Assembly (NCBI GenBank): GCA_900312665.1
Contig: ONZQ02000002.1
Span: forward strand, 434,001 to 498,000
DNA length: 64,000 bases
Source of the DNA: Cephalotrichum gorgonifer
Lineage: Eukaryota; Ascomycota; Sordariomycetes; Microascales; Microascaceae
Direction of reading: 5' to 3'
Under the pieces are notes generated by a model that was not told the DNA's origin, did no database searches, and worked only from the letters and a program-made list of their open reading frames with translations. The position numbers and the translations under genes were made by a program. Each line of letters starts with the position of its first letter. Position 1 is the stretch's first letter. Of the stretch, positions 32,101 to 43,766 are shown piece after piece.

Positions 32101-34533
32101 NNNNNNNNTTTTTCCCGGCCAACAAAAAACCGTTTACTTTTACTTCCTACTCACTTTCCCCTGTTTCTAACATCTTCAAAAAGGGACGCCATAAGGAACA
32201 AAATGCTTATCCACCTTCCACCGCCCGGAAAGGGCAACGAGGGCAAGCGAGGCACTTGGGTGGCCCCGTCGGAATGCTTCTGGAGAGGGGAACCGTGGCT
32301 CACCCAGTCCGTGGGTCTCGAGAAGCGGTACTCGGACCTTGAGACCTTATTCCGCACCCATCTCCAAATACCGAATGCAGGGCTCGACCACTACATCCGC
32401 GAGGCCACGGCGATCTCCCACGTTCCCTCGCCCCTCGCACCCCCGATTGAAAAGCTCATCGGAACCATCGCGACCTACGTGAGACTCCAGGGAGTTAGTG
32501 GCGCTCAAAAGGCAACCCTCCAGGAACTCAATATTCTCCCAATTTCTCCTGGCAGGGGGGAGCCGGAGTATCTAACGTCCGTTAACAGCAAGAAGCTATG
32601 GCTCATAGCCGACAGGGAAAACTTCAGGACGCAGTTTCAGGACGTGTTGCCTCTCCTAGCGTTCAAGGCCGATTTCATCTTGAAGATCAAGCCCCTGCTG
32701 AGGGTGCTCGGCCTACAAGACAGGTTCCTGAGCGACTTGGCCACCTCTGTTACAGAGGCACATGGAGAGACGAAGCTCCATAACAAGCTCACTCTGAAAT
32801 ATCGAGATCGAAGCAAGTACTTGTTCAGGTAAGCTGAGAATTGTTGCCCCCCCCTTTTCTCTACTCCTATGGCTCTAGCTAACGAGAAACAGACTCACGC
32901 CAGAGAACCAAGCCGACGTGAAGCACCTGCGTGCGAAGTTCAGAAACGTAGACGTCTATCTCGCCCCCAAAATAATCCAGTACTGGCAAGCACCCTTAGG
33001 ACTCAGAAATGTATCCAGCACCCCACACGACGGTGCTGCGTTCCTAGAGGCCGACTACGCGGGTGACCTGCGCATATATCTCCGCGACGACGCCGAGAAG
33101 GACACGTACCCCTACGAGCTGGCGGAACAGCTTCGGAATTTCTTCAACATTCCGGACAAGGACAGGGACCTGCTGGCGGCTGCGATGACGGCGCCGGAGG
33201 ACCGAGTCGAGCAGCTCTTCGAGTCCAGGGGCATCCCGCCTCTCCTGGAAGATGGCGGAAATGAGGAGGACGAAGGGGAGGAAGGCGCTGCGTACTCCCC
33301 CGTACAGTTCCCTCCTCCGCCTAGCAAGAAGAAGGCTTCCCGACTCGGCGGGGACTCGCGGGTCTCCCGCCTTCTCAGCAGTACGAGGTTCGGCCCCTCG
33401 TTCTTCAAGCAGGACGAGGAAAAGCCGGCGCCCGTTCCGCCGACATACAGTGTTGCGGTCGCCAGGTCCACACAGAATGCGATGGGTCGGCCGGTCGAGC
33501 CTCGCACGTTTGCAAGTGCCATCACACTGCCGACGCTGAAGAGCGCGATAAACGATCTGGAGTTTGTGCAGACGCAGGGGGCGGTGGTGGGGACCCCTAG
33601 GAGCGCACCTACGATGTTGGATCGCTTTAGACGTCTAGTACAACACGATGATGAGGTCGGAGAGAGGATGGTATGCTTCCCTAGACAAAGCTTTGGGCTA
33701 ACTGATGGGAAAAGGGGAATTGTCGCTAATTTCTTGCAAACAGGTTTCGGATATTCTAGCGGCAGTCCTGGGTCCTCAATACGACAAGTCGAGCATGTGG
33801 AAGAGTCGGGCGGATAGGAAGGGGGACCCGGCTGCTTTCAACTTCTCAGACACGCAGGGGAGGTTTAGTGCGTTCCTGATGCGCCTTGAAGGGCTGCCTG
33901 GTAAGGCGCAGGGCTATACCAGATTGATCTACCATCTCCTCGTCAAGACCACGGATGGGGAGACCTTCAAGATCACGCAGGAAGAGCTAACTAGGGTGAG
34001 TTGACCCCCCGTTACCAATAACTCTCTTGAGTCTCCATATCGTATGCGAATATCAGGCTAACAGTGGGATGGCGTTACAGGCTCGTGAATACTCAGTCCA
34101 CAGCCAACCCGACCCTGCGAAGCAGGCGCCTTCGAAGCATGTATCCGTCCTGGTGCACATCTCCGACACCCGGAGTGAGCCCAAGATCAGATTCCTAGCT
34201 GATCCCTGGGACCTCTTTGAGGACCGCCAGCTCATCCTGGAGAACTCTAGGGCCTACCAGGCTAGACTCGCGCTTCGGCTCCGCCAGCCTGGTGCCGGTC
34301 CTGGGCGTGGAGAGTCTGGCTTTGATTCCATTCAGATCAGGCAGCGTGCAGACGGCGATGAAGACGAAGACGAAGACGGGCCAGCTGGGGCAGATGAGCC
34401 AGGTACCAGGCCTGAGAAGGGAAAGAAGAAGTGGAAAGGTAAAGGGAAGATGGGTGCAGAGGAACCGAGTCCGGCGTATGAGGAAAAGAAGGTGCACTTT
34501 GATGAGACGAGGCCGCAGGTGGGAGAGGTGTAA
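29128..34533 (+). CDS. NO VEIN/sacsin-type HSP90-like ATPase (interrupted by an assembly gap)
   Basis: Seven visible exons: about 29128..29259, 29328..30155, 30218..31824, [gap], ..32828, 32893..33670, 33744..33995, 34081..34533; roughly 1650 residues are visible and some are lost in the gap. The first exon has the helical lead-in (EAQEHIRLIRREKG). Exon 2 holds a GHKL ATPase: LELIQNADDN (Mg/ATP Asn motif) and GEKGIGFKAVFKVAS (glycine box), then FLLSANREDV in exon 3, as in plant NO VEIN and the sacsin N-terminus. After the gap, the RDAIRNKMLIHLPP...WVAPSECFW stretch is typical of the same family. The C-terminal 100 residues are charged and low-complexity. Role inferred: ATP-driven chaperone-like or regulatory protein; substrates unknown. 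The first intron boundary is uncertain by a few bases. Confidence 0.85.
31844..32108. other. Assembly gap (265 N)
   Basis: Unknown sequence, preceded directly by a run of C. It lies inside or beside an intron of the ATPase gene and probably hides one exon edge or a small exon. Confidence 0.98.
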
Positions 34534-34958
34534 TGATCGATATGTTGAGGGCAGAAGCGGGATAGTTTCGGCATCTATCTGACTGGCTCTATACCTGTCA
34601 TGCTTATCGAAAGGCCAAAGGTTGGGGAATCCGTGGTTGCGGGGCTACCGAGGTGTAAGTTGGAGAACGCGGGTCTAATGTTGGTTCAAGTTTGTTCGTC
34701 GTGTATATACGTCTAGGGCATTAAGTAAGGTTGGAAGGCGTTAGTTGCTAGTTAATTACTTGTTATTTGTTTTTGATATAGCAGGGTTTTGGAATAAGAA
34801 TGATCTCCCTCCCACATGCCCTCCATGGATTACACCACGACCCAAGTCCTCCGTGACAGATATTATATAAGAAACAAATATATCCCCCCCCATCTCGTCA
34901 TTTATATTCCGCCACAAACGCCCGGTCATCCTTGTCCAACAATCTCACGGGCCTCAGT
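34534..34958. other. Spacer between convergent genes
   Basis: A 425-base 3'-3' spacer, AT-rich in the middle. No gene seen. Confidence 0.5.
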
Positions 34959-37913
34959 TCAGGCCTGAACAAGTCTCCGCCCATCGCCAATATGCAGCAG
35001 CTGGGAGACGCTATGTCTCAGATTCGATGATCGCTTATCCCAGCTTTCTTGGATTACGAACTGCTGCGTTGTCTCCACATTCCACGCGCTCGGAACCCCC
35101 TGAACATCCTTGCCTTCCCGCGGGAGCATATAGAACGTTGAGCCCGCCCCAGGCGCGCGTGACCGGAGAGTGTTCAATCGTGTTCCGTCTCCTGCCACGG
35201 AGACAATTTGATACGAGCCCTCTGCACCATTTGCTTCCGTCTGTGAAGTACTACGTTAGCACCGTACCACGGATATGGACTATGTATCAGGGTGACTTAC
35301 CACGGAGAAGGACCGGCCGACACTGACAAATAGCGACTCCTGGTCCTGGGAGAAGCCATCATCGTCTGGACTCCGGGTCAACACGATGTTTGCCTGTATG
35401 CTCTCTGCCAGAGCTTCGCGGGGTGACTGCTGGGTCTCGGTAACGCTAATGCCCGAGTCTCCGCCGTCGTATTTGGCGGATTTCAGCATGCTGGGGGGCG
35501 TAGTATCTCCAGGGACCGGTATCTCCTGGCGCGAATCGTCGTCAATGACAATGGTTGCGTAGGATACATCGGGAAGAGGTTGCATCCCAAACGCGTCTCT
35601 GGAGACGGGGTCGGAAAACCTCGCGAGAGTACAGTTGCTTCCCAGGGCGGATGAGAAGAACTCGACCAAGTCCTTGGATGTGTAGACGGTAGCCGAGACC
35701 GAGAGGTTTTCGTGCTTGACAGTTTCGGTCGAGATCTGTGCACTATTCCCCAATTGACCGCTATAAACCGCCAGATCCACGTCTCCACCTGTCGTGTCTA
35801 GTTCCAACGGGAAAGATAGGTACGAGTCTCCTGAACTAGCAGATGTCTCGAGCGATCTGTGAAGCCTGATGTGAAGGAGATTTGCTGCGATATCGATTTC
35901 GGGGTAAATGAGCGCCAGGCGGGGGGCAACCTCGCACGTCAAAACCTCCAGGTTATCCAGATTAACAAGGAACCACGTCCTATCCCATCTTAGGCCAGAC
36001 GCCTCCACAGGCCATGGGACGTCTCTGGGCACTCGCCAGCCGCGGGCCCCCTCCAGCGGGTATACCATAACAGCGGAGACCGAAAGCCTCATCCCTGCCT
36101 CCAGTTCCAACGTGTCAACCTGAGGACGGACATCGCGGAACTGCGAGTTCACGAAGTCGATGAATACGTCCACGTCGTGAGCGTTGCTCATGGCACCCAG
36201 GCTCACGCGCGCGATACCCGACGGCTTACCCCCGGCCATGATGGGCCCACGCCCACACTGCGTGCCGGCCGCGAAGTTCCTCAACATCTCCCACGGAGCA
36301 AGATCGAGCGCCTTGGCGATCCCTCCGGGGTTGCAGACGCCGCCGGTGCGGAGATGGATGCGGTGGTTGTTGGCTAGGGTCTCTAGATCGGATAGCTTCA
36401 CCCAAGACCCGTCCGCGTACCGGATGTTGAAGGCGATCGTCGGTCCTGTGGACGATGCGTCTCCGTATCTAGCCTTAGGGTCTTTGTAGATGATGCAGAT
36501 CGGACTGGCATCGCTGTGGCGTAGCTCTGACAGTCTGTCATAGAGATACTTGGCCAGTCGTGCCGTATGCTCAGATACCAACTTCTGCGACGTGTATAGC
36601 TGGGCATGCGCGGTCATGGCATGCCCGAGCGCGATGATGTTGTGGAACGGGAGTGTTCCGTCCTCCAGATACTCGTGGGGATTGTCGATCTTGAGCGAGT
36701 GCCACGGCGCGCCGTTAATCACCATCTCCACCGTGCCCCCGCCGAAGTACTTCCTGCGCCGCAGCATCGGGGCGAGGTCTCGGCGCACGAGCAGGGCGCC
36801 GAGGTCGGGGAAGCCGAAGATCTTGTAGAAGCTCAGGGCGACGAAGTCGGGGCTCTCGTCGGGGTTGCTAAGGTCCAGCTCGCCAGTCGTCGCTAGCGCC
36901 GCGGCGTCTAGGAGGGTATATATATCGGAGTGGCCACCCAATCTCGACTTCCGCAGCCGCCCGGGCCAGGAGAGCGGGAGTCGTCTGCCGGTCATGTTAG
37001 ACTGTCCCGGATACGCAAATAGGCGCGCGGTGGGAGCGGGCGAGCCAGGGCGCCCCTCGCCGCGACGAACATCGCCCGTTCCGATCCAGTCCTCCACGTC
37101 CTGGTCAGAGTCGAAGCATGCGAATCCTGCCTTGGCGACTTGTCGTGGGCCCACTAAGCTCGTGTGAGAATCACCGTGGTATCCGTACCAGAAGCCCCCG
37201 CCATCCTCGGTGTGGGACAGGAGGATGTCGACCACGAGCTTGATGGCCGCCGTGGCATTCTGCACGAAGACCAGATCATAGTTGTCTGGGCTCGCGTTGA
37301 AGAAGCGTAGAGCTCGTTGACGGACGTCGGCGACTCTGGTGGTCGACTGGCGCGAAGACTTGGATTCTGAGTGCGGATTTCCGTATAGATGTGAGGTCAT
37401 GTCCCTGGCGAAGCTATCGATGGCTGATCTGGGGAATAGAGTGGTTCCAGCATGGTCAAGGTAGACCTCTCCTATCTTAAGTGTAAGATGCATGATGCAG
37501 TAGGCATCCGACGGCTTAACGGGTTGGAACACACCTTGAAGGAGAGGGTATTGGGACTTGCGTATAGCATCCACGTCGTAGAAGGATTCTCCGTCAGAAG
37601 AAAGGCTGCTCTTGAGCTTTCCCTGCAGATCATAGGAGGATACTCTATCGGAGGAAGATTTTCTCTTCTGTTTTCTCCCCTTGTGGCAAAGCATGGCACT
37701 GAGCCATGTCTGCAACGTACTTGTGCCCGAGGGCTTCTGTTCAGGGGGTTCGGCATTGCCACCGGTGACATCCTCCATCTTGTCAGACGAGGAAGATGGC
37801 GAAATGGTGAACGGTGCTAGCCTGAATTCACTGGCAAGGGTTTTATATTCCTGGGTCAGAGGTCTGGGTTCTTTCAGTTCCCAGCTGGGAAGGGAGACAG
37901 GCGAGGGATGCAT
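34959..37913 (-). CDS. Molybdenum cofactor sulfurase-like protein (class V aminotransferase fold + MOSC-type C-terminus)
   Basis: Exons complement(34959..35240, 35301..37471, 37535..37913) give 943 residues. The 63-base in-frame stretch 37472-37534 (GTGTGT...ATAG) is read as an intron because removing it yields the family's continuous YPLLQGEVYLDHAGTT. The sulfurase half has LYGNPHS, the PLP lysine near residue 343 in SFYKIFGFPDLGALL, and the active-site cysteine near 506 in RTGGVCNPGG. The C-terminal half aligns with MOSC_N/MOSC (YPLEGARGW, GLRWDRTWFLV, CTLARF), but the usual YPIKSC cysteine and the later C-x2-C pair are replaced. Canonical enzymes sulfurate Moco for xanthine dehydrogenase and aldehyde oxidase. 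This copy may keep desulfurase activity while having lost cofactor handling. An N-terminal 120-residue extension is Ser/Lys-rich. Confidence 0.85.
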
Positions 37914-40900
37914 GATATAATAGGGCAGGGTAGGGCAAGGGTAAGCTAGGGTAGAGCAAGCTAGGGAAGTGGTCGTCTAGCGTAACCCTCCAAAGGAGAA
38001 AACAAGGCAGGGCAGGGGTGAGCTTTATCAGTAGAGAAATACATGAGGAGTTAGAGACAAAAACAAGTCCCCAGGATGAAGACGTCAAATGCAAAACAGC
38101 TCCACTTGAGACGATTTTAGTCGGACATCTATCAGTCACTCACACCTGGTTCTGTTCTCTCGTCCAAATCTAGTAAACAAGAAGACCAGGTTACGAAAGG
38201 GAAAGGTAGGCGAGCATTTTGTAGGGCGAGCAGGGGGGAGGGGGCGCGTAGGATAAATCCATTATAATCATACAAGTATTGCCGCCCCCGAACATTGAAA
38301 CGGCCGGTAAGGGAATCAAGCTCCGGAGAATTCTACCCACTATCCTATCTAGTGCGCAATTCGGTGCCGCCCTAGCCTATGTTTCCTGAACTTTTACCAG
38401 CCGGGTCCGTCCTAACTAAGTTAATCATCCGGCCCAGTTATCCAGTGGGCGGGCCAGCTTCCATATTCTATAGGGCACCCCTTCGATAATGCTACGCTGA
38501 CCACTTTACCTGGCAATTTCTACTCCTCTCTGTGCCCAATACCGTAGCGAACCGTAGCATGCTCCTGCTTACCACTTCATCCCAGTGTAACGCATCTGGT
38601 TCGTATAACCCACAAACCAGGATCGCTTCCTGCTTACTGCCTCGGGCACTCCCGAGCTGACGATGGTCCTTCCCTTAACTCCTCCCGACAGGAACACGAA
38701 CCCAAAACCAAGCCCAACTCCGGCTTCTGAGGTTTCCTAAGGCCACCCCGGCGGGCCGCCTCCACATCGTGGTGGTACAGACTAGCTATTGGGCGGCTGG
38801 GCCCTCTAAAATGCGGGATTGCAGACGCATTCACCCGGACTAACCGGACTCCGTCGAGTAGTCGGGCAGTGTATGATCCTCCCGCGCCATCTGACCACCC
38901 TCACCGCAATTATTTCCCTCGAATCAGGCATGGCTAATTGGCTGGAAGACCGACTTCCGCAGGATAGGTTACGGTGGCATTGCCGATCAGCCGCGCCTTC
39001 AAAATCATAGCCGTCTGCGATTCGTTTGATTGCCTTGACGTGCATGCAAAGGCAGGATGGTGCCATCGAACTTGTATTATTAAATATGGCGCGGGGAGCT
39101 AGTTCCTACGCCTCGTCCGGGGTTTTTCGAGTGAAGCTAGCCTAGAGATCCCCTCCTCGGTAGCGATCCCGCAGCTGTCAGGCCTGAGGGACCAATTCCT
39201 CTGGCCCACGTATCCTTGGCGGCATTCGAATCCCGGCCCTCATCATGCCATTCCATTATAGAGAATCGGAGGCGTAGCAGGCGTGATCACCCTGTGGCGA
39301 CCAATTAGCTGGCCATACCGGGCTTGTGGCGCCTTCGCCATGCATGGTCCTAAGAACCGTATACGCGCGACGAACATATCTCCGACCAGGAGAACGCACA
39401 TGTTGAAGTTGGACCCAATGCGATCGCCAGAATCCCCTAGAGATAGAAAATCCCGGCGTGGGGCTCCGCCGGAAGACATGAAAGCCACGATCCACCCTTG
39501 CGCGGAACTCCAGATAGCGATGACACACTTCAGCCTGGGAAGATGTCCATGCTGGCTGCATACCATCGCTGCATGGGCATGATCTACGACGCCACCGGGG
39601 ATTATTACATGACGCGGAGAGTGCTTCTCATGAGTGCATGACTTGCTCGTGGACGAAGATCGAGTGTTGAACCCGTGGCCCCAGGCGACAGCTCCGATCG
39701 TCCACACGACGGCTGTCACACCCGAATTCAAGCATTTAAGCAAGTCCCACCTGGCAAAGATTGGTGCGAGGGCGACCATGGAGGTACGGGTATAAGTGGA
39801 GCGTTTGTTTTCTTTTTATACATGTACGCAACACAGACTCACTCGTAATCCGATTGGCGTATTAGGTCTCCACACTTAACCGACTATTTAAGTCATGATA
39901 CATCAATTTGTGTCACCGAGAATATCAATTTAAACACATCCTAGTTAGTCGTACATTAGCCAACCAGCACCCCTTAATAAGTACCTCACGGCTATATGCA
40001 GCCTTGAGTGAGGCAGAGGTTGCCCTGGATACATATGGCGCCCTCCGCCCATACATCTATCTCTCTCGAGGCTTAAAAGCGATTACATTTCTTAATCCAC
40101 CTGGGTATCGAGTATCGTAGTGAATTTATATGTGCCGTAAGATACTTGGGTAATATCGGTCAAATCAAGCATTATGGTGGGGGACGGACCGGTGTACAGA
40201 TGGGAATACGCATGCGTGTAGTTGGTAGCTGTGTTCTTTTTTTTCCTCTCTTATTTTCCTTCTCGAGATTAAGATAGCCGCGAATTTAAAAACAAGCAGC
40301 CCCCTAGATAAGGCCATAGGCTTTCACTAGGTATATATTAAATTAAACCTCTTATTCCAGGCGAGGGAACCCCAAAAGAGAGCGAAGAAGGGTACGGAAT
40401 AGCATACATTAAGGCTTCCTGCTGAAGATATATTATATTGGCTCGCTCTTCACATCTTATGATACACAAGAGACGGCTAATGGTGACTAAATTGAGGACA
40501 CTATCTCTGTGCTAATATCTTGATGAGGTAGCTCCCAGCCGATGATAACGAGACTCCTTGCATCCTACATAAAGTATAATCGACGGCACCGAAACCGCTA
40601 CCTGGAAGCTCTATTCCAGGACGAGCGTTCCTCACTCCAGGATGTTTGGGATAACAAGCACTGCTCATTGTGGAGGGTATACCCCGGCGGCTAGTAGAGC
40701 GATCTAGTTCAGCGAAGTTCTCACGAATATACCCCAGGGAGAACGTCTCTCCTTCTATTTGTTTTCTAGTGGTAGCGGTTCGTAGCTGATGCCTTAAAGA
40801 TCAGAACTTTCCGTGGTCTCGATAAGGCGCTGGTCCTCGTAGCCCTAGGAATACCCGTGCATCGCGCCTTCCCTGGAAGTCCTCAACACTAGACAATTTA

Positions 40901-41183
40901 TTCACGTGAGTTACGCCAGCTTAGCACCGAAGCTTGCATCGCGCCTTCCACCTTCTCCCATGGGAGCCCTAGACACCAGGCACCCCATTTTCGTAGGCCG
41001 CACCAACAAAAATACCGAGGCTGGTGCCGCGTTTCCCCCTTTCCTGAAGCCGAGGCCCTCGACCCACTCGTTTGACTGAACTGAGATACCAGGGCACTCA
41101 AATCTGCGTTGAACCATCGCCCATGCCGATTCACCCGACTGAACATTGTCCTTTGCTATTATCAAATTCTACCAGCCTCGATA
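37914..41183. other. Gene-poor region, 3.3 kb
   Basis: The left third contains repeated GGGTAGGGC-like motifs near 37920-37970. The right half (about 39800-40900) is AT-rich. A single 178-codon minus-strand ORF (39243-39779) is noted separately; otherwise nothing protein-like is seen. Confidence 0.45.
39243..39779 (-). CDS. Hypothetical small ORF, 178 residues
   Basis: An ORF with a TATAAAAAG about 40 bases upstream of its ATG and a hydrophobic stretch near residues 19-34 (GVTAVVWTIGAVAWG). It has seven cysteines and no recognisable family. Composition does not clearly separate it from chance. Recorded only because the promoter-like element and uninterrupted length coincide in an otherwise empty region. 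Confidence 0.2.
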   Translation of the reverse strand: MVALAPIFARWDLLKCLNSGVTAVVWTIGAVAWGHGFNTRSSSTSKSCTHEKHSPRHVIIPGGVVDHAHAAMVCSQHGHLPRLKCVIAIWSSAQGWIVAFMSSGGAPRRDFLSLGDSGDRIGSNFNMCVLLVGDMFVARIRFLGPCMAKAPQARYGQLIGRHRVITPATPPILYNGMA

Positions 41184-43766
41184 ATGGTGTCCCACGCAGA
41201 TGATTGGATCGACTACGACTACGGAGATGACGATGACGATGATGGTGCCTCCCGCAACGAGGTCCCCGTTGGAACTTCTAGCCCAGACCTCCCTTCGCCA
41301 GGGTTGGAAGGCGTTCGCAACGAGGCGAGAAAAAGGTCCAAAAACATCGCTTCGAGTTTCAATACTTTGCGCGCCATAGTGGAGCGTCATGAAGCTGCAA
41401 TTCAGAGACGCTGGGTGAAGAAAATCAAGCGACAGAGGCTCAAGACACTCCTGGCCGCCTGGCCGAATATGGCAGTGTCACATCGTCCGGATTTTAAGGC
41501 CTCCCGCAATTCTCTCGACAAAAGAGAGTCCAACCTCAGATACAGGACCGAGCTAATGTGGCCCTATATCAACCAAGAAGACCTATCTCAGGAAAGATCC
41601 CTGCTTCTTCTCATTAACTCAAGAGGTCGCCACACGCCCCCCAATTTTACCGGGGCTGATTTCAGTGCCATAAGTTGCTTCATGCCAAAGGTGAAGCCCG
41701 GAGCAACTCTGCACCCCGATGTGATGATTCTACAAGACGTGACGAATGCGAAAGACTACGGGAAGCTACTGGGGTGGCATGAGCACAAGGACGCAAAGGA
41801 CTGGATGGATATCTACAGGCAGTTCCGCACCGACGAAGGATTACTAGTACTGGAAGTACAGGAACAGATCTTGGCCTTCCTGGTTGATTGCTGCCGCCAG
41901 ATCCTTCATGACATTTCACAGGAGACCCTGACTAGCGATGCATTCCCGTTCAGCCAGAACCCCAACTGAAACCTGATAGCGGCGAGGGCATCGTCGAATC
42001 CCTCGCTACCATGGCAGCCGATGCTCCATATCAACTACCTGCCAAAATTGACCTCAATCGGATTGAATCTTTTAGGGGCCAAGGTGGCAGCTGTCGAAGA
42101 TCATCTTTGGTCGTTACGTGAGGATCCCGGCTACTACGTTGAGCAGTTGTTCGACTTTAAGGAACACCGAGAAGAGATGTTGAAGGATCTGGACAATAAA
42201 CCACACGCGGACCTCAGTCCAAGACGCGAGGTCAAGTTCTGGGGTGGTGTGATCCACAGTGTGGTTGAGGAAGCCTACATGGATCTTGAAGTGTTCGCGG
42301 ACCTCCATCAACAATCGAAGGGCCTCCTGTCACTGTCTGCAAAATACCATGGAATTATTTCCCCTGGGAAGGATTTGCCCGAGGAGTACCTCATAGCCAT
42401 CCTTACTTTCGCCTTCGAGGCATCGCTGACAGTCAAAGCACATCTGGCAAAGATCAAGGCGTATGGGCCGTCCTCGCCGCCAATGCGGCGATTGTTCGCT
42501 CGCCAGCCACCTAACGAATACGACCCAGACGAGGTAGAGACAGTACTTAGACCCTACGTAAAGATGACCACGGCCGAGGAGGACTTGATCTTCCTGCTCG
42601 ACATATTAGGGGGGGACGACGAGGACCTGCAGTTCCTCGGCCTTCAGAACACGGTCGATGAGCTAGACCGCCTTCTCCAAGCCGAATCTAGTGCGCGGGA
42701 GCTGGTGTCGGCGAAAATGGCGTCCATCATAGCGGACCTGTCCATCGTATCCCAGTGTCTTGGGCAAATTGGGCTGTTCCATCCATGGGGAACGGCAAAT
42801 TTCCGACAAGTTAGCAACAGAAATTTTGGTAAAGTCCCTCATGCGAACCTTCATCTCCGCGGGCTATGGGAAAAGATTACCCAAGGGCTCAGCAGACCGG
42901 CCTTGGGAGATGTCGAAGGTCTCATCAGTCTCGGCATGCCTACTGGCAAGAAGTTCGCATATCCCGTCCAAAAACGCAGGACCAAGGAAAACACTGCGAT
43001 TATGCGACAGGCCGAGGATAACCTCGATGCGTTCTGGTCGTCTATTGACGAGCATCTTCATCGAAAATCCGGCGACCTGAAGGGCACGGCCGTGGGGCGA
43101 CTGCTTTCCTCTTCCCGCGTTCTGGAGCGCACACCCGCATGGGTTGAGCCAGCAAAAGGGGCCAGAGACAATCCGGAGGTCAACCCTTGCGTCCTCGTCA
43201 AGCCATTCTCACAGTCCCCCTTCGGCCTGTCTGGAGCTGGCGGCCAGAAAGCACTTGCTCTGACGCCTAAAACCAAAGTGAAGACCAGAGGAACCCCGAA
43301 GACTTCAAGCGGCTCGCCCAAGGCTTCTGGCGACTCACCCAAAGATTCCAGCGACTCGCCAAACTTCTTGAGCGACTCTCTCCCCCCAAGCAACTGTCCC
43401 AACCCCACCGCTATTTCCGCAGAGAACTTGGACGATCTGAATCCCGGTTTCTCAGTCGACGCACGGGCATCCAGGGTCTTTCGTATGCTGTTCTTCCATC
43501 CCGATATGACCTCCACGCCTGGCGAAGTCCCTTGGACGGAATTCCTTCACGCCATGGTCTCGATTGGGTTGGAAGCCGAGAAGCTTTACGGATCTGGCTG
43601 GAAGTTTACGCCCACAAATCCGGGGGTCGGGAGTTGGATCCTGTTCCATGAGCCGCACCCGCACAAGAAGCTGGCGTTTACGGTAGCGAGACAGTACGGG
43701 AGGAGGCTGAGGAGGGCGTATAAATGGACTGGTAAGACATTTACTCTGAAGAAAAAGTCGGGCTGA
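41184..43766 (+). CDS. Fungal-specific uncharacterised family protein, frame broken in the middle
   Basis: Two same-frame halves (41184..41969 and about 42066..43766) form one protein of roughly 860 residues. They are separated by about 108 bases where the coding frame shifts: one base seems missing in the C-run near 41962, and one extra base sits in the T-run near 42069. The in-between frame reads a family-like segment (ESLATMAADAPYQLPAKIDL). The N-terminus is an acidic Asp run. The middle has the AVEDHLWSLREDPGYYVEQ motif, and the C-terminus has the conserved WTEFLHAMVSIGLEAEKLYGSGWKFTP...FHEPHPHKK block seen in many ascomycete paralogues. A Ser/Pro/Asp repeat (SGSPKASGDSPKDSSDSPN) precedes it. 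Function unknown. Either recently inactivated or a homopolymer sequencing artefact. Confidence 0.65.

Noticed and set aside
39210..39240. B-box-like TTCGAATCCC suggesting a tRNA
   Set aside because: The flanking bases do not form a T-stem, and no acceptor or anticodon stem can be drawn upstream.
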